Of a stretch of 64,000 nt of DNA, positions 9,449 through 15,895 are shown in pieces; the stretch's first letter is position 1; each line of letters begins with the position of its first letter. This DNA comes from Actinomadura oligospora ATCC 43269 (GTDB taxonomy: Bacteria; Actinomycetota; Actinomycetes; Streptosporangiales; Streptosporangiaceae), in NCBI RefSeq assembly GCF_000518265.1, contig NZ_JADG01000008.1:310001-374000 (forward strand). The letters run 5' to 3'. Both the position numbers and the translations under genes were made by a program. A model generated the notes under the pieces. The model made no database searches. It was not told where the DNA came from and saw only the letters and a list, made by a program, of their open reading frames with translations.

Positions 9449-11023
9449 TCAGGCGTTCCAGGCGGAGGTGAACCGGGCGAGCGACTCATCCGCGGCGCGC
9501 TGCTCGACGCCGTGGATCCGGCCGAGGGTGAACGCCTCGGCGGGGTCGCGGACGCCCGCGGCGATCGCCTCGATCCGGCGCATCGTGATCAGCGCGTCCA
9601 TGTGCTCGCCGAGCGCGGTCTGCACGGCCTTCGCGTCCCGCCTCGTCCGCTCGGCGTCCGCGCCGAGGACCGGCGTCGCCGTCTCCGCCGCGTACCGGAC
9701 GCGCTTGGCGGCCTTCCGCACGTCGTGCCGCGCGATCTCGACGTCCTCCGGGCCGTCCGCCAGGACATCGTGCTTCCGGACGAGCCGCCGCCGCGCCCGG
9801 TCGAGCAACCCGGGCATCTCCTCGGCCGCCGGACGCCGCGCGCGGGCCGTCAGCGGAGGCTCGGCGACCAACGCCTCCAGCGCGTCGAGCAGCGCGAAGT
9901 ACCGGGACTCGCTCAGCGTCGCGTTCATCCGCCGGTACGCGGCCCGCTCCTGCCGAGCGAGATCGTCCAGCCAGGACGGCACAGGCTCCACCGGCTCGTC
10001 CACAGTGTCCCCAGGGTCCACAGGATCTTCCACGCGGACGAAAGCGCCGGGGCCGTGTGAGGCGGGCGGCCGTTCCGGAGGTTCCGTTTCGGTGAGTTCC
10101 TCGAAGCGCCGGGTCAGCCGGGCCCGCAGGACCTCCAGGTCGCGGACCTCACCGAGGACGCCGCCGAGCCACCGGAGCTCGTCCCCGACCGGCCGGACGC
10201 GTTCGCGGTCGAAGAGCGGCGCGTAAGCGCGCAGGACGGCTCGGGCCCGGCGTGCCGCGACGCGCATCTGATGGACCGCGTCCTCCTCGCCTCGCCGCGC
10301 GGCCGGATCGTGCCGGAGCAGCGCGTCCACCTGCGTGGACAGGCGCGCGACGACGACGTCCCCCACGCTCTGCGCCTTCCCGGAGGGGGTTCTGGAGGCG
10401 GAGCCCCGGCGCTTGATCCTGCCGCCCAGAAGGCGGGCCAGCTTGGACGTCGCCGCCGACTCGCGCGCCCCGGCCTTGCGGAGCCGCTTGCCCGCGGCCT
10501 TCAGCAGCTTCGGCGGGCCGTCCACCAGCTCGACCTCGACCTCCCGCCACCGGCTCGTGGCGGCGTGGGCGTCGGCCCCGGCGTCCAGGACGGTCCCGAC
10601 GACCGCGTCGTCGGCGACCTCGGCGAGCCGGGTCCCGTCCGCGTCCAGGAGGAGGGTCACGTGGCGGTCGGTGTCGAGGGTCGCGACCTGCCGCAGGGGC
10701 TCGCCGCGCGTGTGGGCGGCGACGAGGGCGGCGAGCCGTCCGGGGACCGAGCGGGCGCGGCCGAGCGGGGCGCGCACCTCCAGCCGTCCGGCCGGGACGG
10801 GGAGTTTGAGGTGCCAGCCCGCGTCCGCGCCGCCGCGCCGCCGTCGCAGGGTGATCCCGCGCGCGGCCAGCCGCAGGTCGGCGGTGTCGAAGTAGGCCGC
10901 GTGCAGCCGGACGGGCGCGGCGTCCCGGACGCCGGCGACGCCGGGCAGGCCGGACAGGTCCGGCAGCGCGAAGTCGTCGGCGGCGTCGTACTTGTGCTCG
11001 ATCTCCAGATGGCTCTCGGTCAC
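9449..11023 (-). CDS. CYTH and CHAD domain protein
   Basis: A 524-aa protein from GTG 11023, with GGAGG 8 bases upstream. The N-terminal CYTH (triphosphate tunnel) domain carries the ExExK motif as LEIEHK (Glu7, Glu9, Lys11). The C-terminal half is an alpha-helical CHAD domain rich in Arg and conserved His (DAVHQMRVAARRARAVLRAY; HDVRKAAKRVRYAAET). CYTH enzymes hydrolyse inorganic or organic triphosphates and CHAD domains bind polyphosphate. It converges on ppk1-mutT1 with only 7 bases between stops, which supports a shared polyphosphate role. A Glu/Pro-rich insert of about 25 residues interrupts the CHAD domain. Confidence 0.93.
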   Translation of the reverse strand: MTESHLEIEHKYDAADDFALPDLSGLPGVAGVRDAAPVRLHAAYFDTADLRLAARGITLRRRRGGADAGWHLKLPVPAGRLEVRAPLGRARSVPGRLAALVAAHTRGEPLRQVATLDTDRHVTLLLDADGTRLAEVADDAVVGTVLDAGADAHAATSRWREVEVELVDGPPKLLKAAGKRLRKAGARESAATSKLARLLGGRIKRRGSASRTPSGKAQSVGDVVVARLSTQVDALLRHDPAARRGEEDAVHQMRVAARRARAVLRAYAPLFDRERVRPVGDELRWLGGVLGEVRDLEVLRARLTRRFEELTETEPPERPPASHGPGAFVRVEDPVDPGDTVDEPVEPVPSWLDDLARQERAAYRRMNATLSESRYFALLDALEALVAEPPLTARARRPAAEEMPGLLDRARRRLVRKHDVLADGPEDVEIARHDVRKAAKRVRYAAETATPVLGADAERTRRDAKAVQTALGEHMDALITMRRIEAIAAGVRDPAEAFTLGRIHGVEQRAADESLARFTSAWNA

Positions 11024-11118
11024 GGCAGGGCCTCCGGTGTCGTACCACTGTCCGTTTAGTCAGCTTTTCATGGCGAACATCACGAAAAAAGCCCTGGTGG
11101 ACCCGGGTCCGGCCGAAC

Positions 11119-11616
11119 TCAGCCGGGTTCGGAGGTTTCGGACGCGTCCAGGTGGTACTTCATCCCCATATGGGACGGACGAAAGCCGATTTTCTGGTAG
11201 AAGCGGATGGACTCGGGCCGCTGCCGGTCGGTCGTCAGCTGGACCAGCCGGCACCCGCGCGTCCGGGCCTGCTCGATCGCCCACCCGACCATCAGCTGGC
11301 CGATGCCCCGCCCGCGCTGCTCGGCGGCCACCCGCACGCCCTCGACCTGGGCGCGTTCGCCGCCGGTGTAGGTGAGGCCGGGGATGTAGGTGAGCTGGAG
11401 GCAGCCCGCGATCTCGCCGTCGAGCTCGGCGACGATCACCGAGTTGTTCGGGTCCCGCTCGATCGCGGCGAAGGCGGTGAAGTACGCCTCGGGCACGCCT
11501 GCGCCCCCGACCTGCTCGCGGTTCGCGGCGATCGGGTCGTTGGCCAGCAGCCGGACGATTTCGGGCAGGTCATCGCGGGTGGCAACGCGGAAGGTCACAT
11601 CTCGAGCCGGGCGCAC
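11119..11616 (-). CDS. GNAT-family N-acetyltransferase
   Basis: A 165-aa acetyl-CoA-dependent acetyltransferase of unknown substrate. Acetyl-CoA-binding motif A is clear (VEGVRVAAEQRGRGIGQLMV), and the C-terminal motif B follows (ESIRFYQKIGFRPSHMGMKY). GTG 11616 has no Shine-Dalgarno, but GATAAT ends 8 bases upstream, so a leaderless transcript is likely; GTG 11598 is an alternative. It is divergent from the Wbl gene, sharing a 155-bp promoter region with two palindromic repeats. Confidence 0.88.
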   Translation of the reverse strand: MRPARDVTFRVATRDDLPEIVRLLANDPIAANREQVGGAGVPEAYFTAFAAIERDPNNSVIVAELDGEIAGCLQLTYIPGLTYTGGERAQVEGVRVAAEQRGRGIGQLMVGWAIEQARTRGCRLVQLTTDRQRPESIRFYQKIGFRPSHMGMKYHLDASETSEPG

Positions 11617-11624
11617 GCGGACAG

Positions 11625-11653
11625 ATTATCCGGACGCCCTACCGGCCGGTTCA
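11625..11653 (-). promoter_or_regulatory. candidate promoter of GNAT gene
   Basis: On the minus strand TGAACC (11653-11648), 17 bases, then GATAAT (11630-11625). The -10 box lies 8 bases before GTG 11616, so the transcript would have almost no leader. The -35 match is weak (3 of 6). Confidence 0.45.
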
Positions 11654-11674
11654 GGCAACCCGGCGCCGCGACTT

Positions 11675-11699
11675 GTAGTACTACGGTTCGTAGTACTAC
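11675..11699. promoter_or_regulatory. two direct copies of palindrome GTAGTACTAC
   Basis: The perfect 10-bp palindrome GTAGTACTAC occurs at 11675-11684 and 11690-11699, start-to-start 15 bp, 73-97 bp before the Wbl start. Spacing and position suit an operator or an overlapping promoter (TTGTAG at 11674 may be a -35). Confidence 0.55.
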
Positions 11700-11771
11700 G
11701 TTGGGTGGACAACCACCCCATCCCGAACCGCCCGGCGCGACCTGCCGGGCCGTCGCAGGGAGCACAGTCTC

Positions 11772-12092
11772 ATGCCGAACCCCAACGCCGCAGAAGAGCA
11801 CTGGAGCGACCACGCCATCTGCCGTGGCGCCGATCCCGACCTGTTCTTCCCCATCGGGTACGCGGCCCCCGTCCTGCGCGAGCAGGAACGCCAGGCCAAG
11901 GCCATCTGCGCCAACTGCCCGGTCGTCGCCGACTGCCTCCGGTGGGCCCTGCGCGTCGGCGAGCCCGACGGCGTCTGGGGCGGGACGACCCCCGAGGAGC
12001 GCCGCCTCCTCCGCCGCCGCGCCGACGCCCCCGTCAAGCACCACCTGCCCGTGATCACCGTCCGCGGCGACATCACCGAAGCCGCCGCCTGA
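11772..12092 (+). CDS. WhiB-like (Wbl) iron-sulfur transcription factor
   Basis: A 106-aa Wbl protein. Four cysteines that hold a [4Fe-4S] cluster are present at Cys17, Cys46, Cys49 and Cys55 (AICRG, ICANC, DCLRW), followed by the GVWGG turn and a basic tail (ERRLLRRR). Wbl proteins bind region 4 of the principal sigma factor and tune transcription, often in response to redox or nitric oxide. ATG 11772 follows AGGGAG at 11757-11762. The sequence is nearest in style to the WhiB1/WblE group, but I do not assign a subclass. Downstream are two short hairpin repeats before a rhomboid gene. Confidence 0.93.
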   Translation: MPNPNAAEEHWSDHAICRGADPDLFFPIGYAAPVLREQERQAKAICANCPVVADCLRWALRVGEPDGVWGGTTPEERRLLRRRADAPVKHHLPVITVRGDITEAAA

Positions 12093-12125
12093 CCCACGCC
12101 CCGACCCCGCCGCCCGCCGGACGCC

Positions 12126-12165
12126 CGGACGCGACGTCCGGCGGAAGCCCCGGACGCGACGTCCG
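12126..12165. repeat. direct repeat of a 15-bp hairpin motif
   Basis: CGGACGCGACGTCCG occurs exactly at 12126-12140 and 12151-12165; each copy folds as GGACG-CGA-CGTCC. They lie just after the Wbl stop and before the rhomboid gene, so they may terminate or regulate transcription. Confidence 0.55.
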
Positions 12166-12252
12166 CCACATCGCCGTCCGCCCTGGACGGGAACGTCCGG
12201 GCGGGGGACGATCGTTGACAGGACGGTGGCAGTCGAGCGACGGGGTGGGAAC

Positions 12253-12855
12253 ATGAGCTACTCCCCGGTCCAGCGGGAGAGTCGGAACGAGGGCCTCGCC
12301 ACGCAGGGCACCAGAGCCCTGGCGGCGGCGACCCTCATCCTGCTCGTCACGGCGGGCATGTGGGTCCTGGAGGGCGTCGACTACGTCGCGAACGGACGCC
12401 TCGACCAGTACGGCATCCACCCGCACGACGTCGGCGACCTGCCCGACATCTTCACCGCGCCGTTCCTGCATGTCGGCTTCGGGCACCTGATGGCCAACAC
12501 CGTGCCGTTCCTGATCCTCGGCTTCCTCGCGGCCATCCGCGGCATCGCCAAGTTCCTGGCGGCGTCCCTGGTCATCATCGTGGTCGGCGGCCTCGGCGTC
12601 TGGTTCACCAGCTCTGCCCTGACCCTCGGCTCCAGCATCCTGATCTTCGGGTTCTTCGGCTACCTCATCGGCCGCGGCCTGTTCGAACGCCGCCTGCTCG
12701 ACATCGCCCTCGCCGTCGGCGTCGTCGCCGTGTACGGCACGATGCTCGTCGGCGTCCTGCCGAGCGACCCGTCCATCTCCTGGCAGGGCCACCTCTTCGG
12801 CCTCATAGGCGGCGTCCTCGCAGCATGGATGCTGCGGAGGCCGCGCAGCGAGTGA
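12253..12855 (+). CDS. rhomboid-family intramembrane serine protease
   Basis: A 200-aa polytopic protein with about six transmembrane helices. Rhomboid marks are present: HVGFGHLMANTVPFLILG with the conserved His/Asn helix, the active-site loop GSSILIFG with Ser128, and His180 in WQGHLFGLIGG. The usual GxSG is GSSI here, which still keeps the Ser in place. I choose ATG 12253 (MSYSPVQ) with GGGGTGGG upstream over GTG 12226. It converges with the SDR gene. Substrates are unknown. Confidence 0.88.
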   Translation: MSYSPVQRESRNEGLATQGTRALAAATLILLVTAGMWVLEGVDYVANGRLDQYGIHPHDVGDLPDIFTAPFLHVGFGHLMANTVPFLILGFLAAIRGIAKFLAASLVIIVVGGLGVWFTSSALTLGSSILIFGFFGYLIGRGLFERRLLDIALAVGVVAVYGTMLVGVLPSDPSISWQGHLFGLIGGVLAAWMLRRPRSE

Positions 12856-12886
12856 ACCCGCGGGTGGCCCCTGCCGGACGGAGCGG

Positions 12887-13675
12887 TCAGCGTTTGGGGC
12901 GGGCGACGAGTTCGGTGATCTCGGCGTCGCGGGGTGTCTCCAGGGCGGCGACGACCGTGCGGGCCATCGTCTCCGGCGACGCGAACTCGGACGGGTCGTA
13001 GGCCCCGCCCTCCTGGGCGCGGACGCGGCGCTGCATCTCCGTGGCCGTCCGTCCCGGGAAGAACGAGGTCACGCGGATGTCCGGCTCCTCGGCGCGCACC
13101 GAGTCGGCGAGCGCGCGCAGGCCCCACTTGCTCGCCGCGTACGCGCCCCAGCGCGGGTTCGCGCGCAGCCCGGCCGTGGAGTTCACGTAGACGACGTGGC
13201 CACGGGCGGCGCGCAGCGCGGGCAGCAGCAGCCGGGTCAGCTCCGCCGCCGACACCAGGTTCACCGACAGGTGCTCGATCCACTCGTCGGTCTCGGTGTC
13301 GGCGACCGTGTCCAGGTGCGCGACCCCGGCCGCGTAGACCAGGCCGTCCAGCCGGGCGGGCAGCCCGGCGGCGGCGAGCGCGGCCTCCAGGCGGCGCGGC
13401 GCGGCGAGGTCGAGCGGCAGCGTCGTCACGCGCGTGTCGGTCGCCGTGCCCGTGCCGCCCGCCACACGCGGGTCGGACGCGCCGTGCCGTTCCGCGTTGA
13501 CCTGGCGGATCTCCTGCGTGCGCGCGTGCGCGCCCCCCGACAGCCGTGCCTGGACGGCCGCCAGCCGCTCAGGTGACCGCCCGGTCAGGATCAGTTCGTG
13601 CCCCCGGTCGCGCAGCAGATCGGCGACCGCGCCGCCGATGCCCCCGGTCGCGCCGGTGATCAGATAAGTGCCCAT
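12887..13675 (-). CDS. short-chain dehydrogenase/reductase with an extra loop
   Basis: A 262-aa NAD(P)-dependent oxidoreductase. The start is ATG 13675 after GGGGAG, which puts the Rossmann motif at the very N-terminus (MGTYLITGATGGIGGAV). The catalytic Ser and YxxxK are present (VYVNSTAG, YAASKWG). The usual NNAG is YAAG. About 38 residues between the cofactor-binding strand and the PLDL strand (from about residue 46 to 83, rich in Ala/Arg/Gly/Thr) are not normal for SDRs and look like an expansion. The gene is downstream of, and in the same direction as, the beta-helix membrane protein gene. Substrate unknown. Confidence 0.88.
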   Translation of the reverse strand: MGTYLITGATGGIGGAVADLLRDRGHELILTGRSPERLAAVQARLSGGAHARTQEIRQVNAERHGASDPRVAGGTGTATDTRVTTLPLDLAAPRRLEAALAAAGLPARLDGLVYAAGVAHLDTVADTETDEWIEHLSVNLVSAAELTRLLLPALRAARGHVVYVNSTAGLRANPRWGAYAASKWGLRALADSVRAEEPDIRVTSFFPGRTATEMQRRVRAQEGGAYDPSEFASPETMARTVVAALETPRDAEITELVARPKR

Positions 13676-13772
13676 GGACTCTCCCCTCGCGTCCCACTCA
13701 ACATGATCGGCGCGGTCCGCGCGACTCGTGCGCGCGGACCGGCAGAGCGCCTCGCTCGGGACACAGAGCACC

Positions 13773-15233
13773 TCACTCGGGGCGCAGGACGCGCGTCACC
13801 CCGGCGATGAGCGCGGTCGCGAGCACCCAGCCGGACGAGATCAGCGCGTACGCCACCCACCGCGTCCAGCCGGTCGGGTCGTAGGAGTTCTGCAGCCCGA
13901 ACGAGTCCAGCGGGATGAGCAGGTCGAGGCTGTAGACGAGCGCGTGGAAGTGCGGCAGTTCCACGTTCTCCTTGATCGGATGCGGGTGGTCGGCCGAGAA
14001 GACCCCGGTGCCGACGCCGACGAGCGCCGCGAACCACGCGAACGCCAGCCACGGCCGGTACCCGAACCCGACCGTCCAGTCGAGGACGACGCTCCACGCC
14101 CGCTCGACCGGGCCGAGCCGTCGCCGCCGCGCCCGCAGCTTCGCCAGCTGCACCCGGCGCGCCACGTCGTCGTGGCCGATGCCGTGGTACCAGGACGCGA
14201 GCTGCTCGTACGGCTGCAGGTGGAACTGCGGGTCGCGGGACACCCAGCGCAGCCGGTCCTTCGGCGTGGCCGGGCCGCGCAGCGTCTGGTACACGAGCCC
14301 GTCGAGGTAGATCTCCTCCGGCCAGATCCGCGGCCGGTCCATCAGGACGTCGATCCGCGAGTACGACAGCGACAGCCTGCCCTTGATCGGCTCGGCGAGG
14401 TTCATGAGCAGCTCGTCCACGACCATGTGGCTGCCGTGCAGCGCCATCCGGTCCGGGTCGGTCGAGTCGAGGACGGCCGAGTCGAACGAGAGCGTCCCGT
14501 TGATCCGCGCGTTGCGGAGCCGGACCGTCCCCTGCGAGTGGAATCCCTTGGAGAGCTCCGCGGCGTCCTGGACGACCATGTTCTCGCCGTCCAGCGCGAT
14601 GCGGCCTGGGTTGCTGAGGGTCGAGCCCTCCATGAACAGCCCGCCGTTCATCCGCGCCCCGACCAGCCGGACCCCGCCCGTGAGCGTGGCGTTCCGCGCG
14701 AAGAACCCGTTCTCGACGGTCATCCCGCCGCTGAACACCGCCCACCGCTCCGGCTCGGATTCGGTGACCACCGCGTCATTCATTCCGAACCCGCCGAGCA
14801 GTTGCGCGCGCGGCATCTGGATCCCGCCCTCGAGAACCGAACGGGACAGGCTGAGGGTGCCGTCGGCATGGAGGCCACCCGCGTCGAGACCGGGCAGCAG
14901 GCAGTCGGTCATCCGGACCGCGCTGGTACGGCAGTTGATGAGGAGCGGCTTCTCGACCAGGCGGCAGAACCTGAGGCGTAGCTCGTGCCGGACGGACCCG
15001 CCGGACAGGTCGATGTGCCCGATCACGTAGGCCCCGCGGATCCGGACGGCGGAGACGAACCCGTCGCGCGTCTCGCCGCCGCCGAGCAGCAGCTGGTTGA
15101 TCACGTGGGCGCGGACGGTCCGGTCCGGGTCGGGGCCGGTGGGACGCTCGTCCCCGAACACGATCTCGGCGCCGGTCGGGAACGCGTGCCAGACCCGCCG
15201 CTCCGCGGGCGTGAGGCCGGGGGGTTCACTCAT
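13773..15233 (-). CDS. beta-helix membrane protein ('membrane-associated oxidoreductase' family)
   Basis: A 486-aa protein related to the one at 35.6 kb: both open with LTPAERRVW/LSPAELKLW and a PDRTVRA motif, then a long run of beta-helix coils such as GGVRLVGARMNGGLFMEGST, then a YEQLASWY-type link, and end in two or three transmembrane helices (WLAFAWFAALVGVGTGVF; WVAYALISSGWVLATALIAG). Databases name similar proteins membrane-associated oxidoreductases, but I see no cofactor motif or catalytic residues, so that name should not be trusted. ATG 15233 has no good ribosome site. The SDR gene follows at about 100 bases. Confidence 0.75.
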   Translation of the reverse strand: MSEPPGLTPAERRVWHAFPTGAEIVFGDERPTGPDPDRTVRAHVINQLLLGGGETRDGFVSAVRIRGAYVIGHIDLSGGSVRHELRLRFCRLVEKPLLINCRTSAVRMTDCLLPGLDAGGLHADGTLSLSRSVLEGGIQMPRAQLLGGFGMNDAVVTESEPERWAVFSGGMTVENGFFARNATLTGGVRLVGARMNGGLFMEGSTLSNPGRIALDGENMVVQDAAELSKGFHSQGTVRLRNARINGTLSFDSAVLDSTDPDRMALHGSHMVVDELLMNLAEPIKGRLSLSYSRIDVLMDRPRIWPEEIYLDGLVYQTLRGPATPKDRLRWVSRDPQFHLQPYEQLASWYHGIGHDDVARRVQLAKLRARRRRLGPVERAWSVVLDWTVGFGYRPWLAFAWFAALVGVGTGVFSADHPHPIKENVELPHFHALVYSLDLLIPLDSFGLQNSYDPTGWTRWVAYALISSGWVLATALIAGVTRVLRPE

Positions 15234-15349
15234 CGCGACGAGTACGACGCCCGAACCGACCCGGAGGTTCCCGCTTCACTCTGTCCCCGCGTCCGGACGT
15301 TCCGTGGCCCTGGCCCGGCGGATCCTCGGCGGGACGCGGAACCGGCAGG

Positions 15350-15676
15350 TCAGTGGGCGTTGGAGCCCGCGAGGTTCAGGCCGATGATGCCGATGACGAT
15401 GAGGGCGAGCGCGCCGAGACGCATCGGGGACGCGCTGTCGCCCATCGCGACGATGCCGACGGTCGCGGTGCCGACCGCGCCGATGCCCGTCCAGACGGCG
15501 TAGGCGGTGCCGACGTCGAGCGACCTGAGGGCGAGGCTGAGCAGCCCGAAGCTCGCGACGGCGAAGAAGAGGAACCCGGCGGACGGCCAGAACTGGCTGA
15601 AGCCCTTGCTCAGCTTCAGGCAGGAGGCCATGGCGACCTCGAGCAGACCCGCGACGACGATGAGCACCCAAGCCAT
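15350..15676 (-). CDS. SMR-family exporter, Gdx/SugE-like
   Basis: A 108-aa, four-helix small multidrug resistance protein. The essential membrane Glu13 is in GLLEVAMASCLK; the signature AYAVWTGIGAVG and the end MRLGALALIVIGIIGL fit the SugE/Gdx branch, which exports guanidinium with proton antiport, better than the EmrE branch. ATG 15676 follows GGGAG. I looked upstream for a guanidine riboswitch and found none convincing. It stands alone between a beta-helix gene and a terminator. Confidence 0.87.
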   Translation of the reverse strand: MAWVLIVVAGLLEVAMASCLKLSKGFSQFWPSAGFLFFAVASFGLLSLALRSLDVGTAYAVWTGIGAVGTATVGIVAMGDSASPMRLGALALIVIGIIGLNLAGSNAH

Positions 15677-15850
15677 GATCGAAACTCCCGGACGTGGACG
15701 ACGGCATTCGCGACGCGTCGTCTTTGCCTGCCGGGTACGGCGCGCTCCTCGTCCGGGAGGACGTATTCCAGCCCTCGTTCTCCGAAACGTCCGAGGTGAG
15801 GGCGTTGTTCCCGGCATGCGGCTGTTGCGGGCCGATGCCCGGGAACGCGC

Positions 15851-15883
15851 GGGAGGCCCGCGCCTGGATGGCACGGGCCTCCC
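15851..15883 (-). terminator. hairpin after the Pro-rich membrane protein gene
   Basis: GGGAGGCCCG (15851-15860) and CGGGCCTCCC (15874-15883) form a perfect 10-bp stem with a 13-base loop, 13 bases past the stop at 15896 on the minus strand. Confidence 0.7.
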
Positions 15884-15895
15884 GTCCGGCGGGGC

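Noticed and set aside
11084..11118. T-run terminator after the GNAT gene
   Set aside because: TTTTTT is present on the minus strand, but the preceding GGACCCGGGTCC has no loop and no other good stem was found.
15677..15850. Guanidine riboswitch before the Gdx-like SMR gene
   Set aside because: No paired ACGR hairpins and no ykkC core blocks found in the leader.
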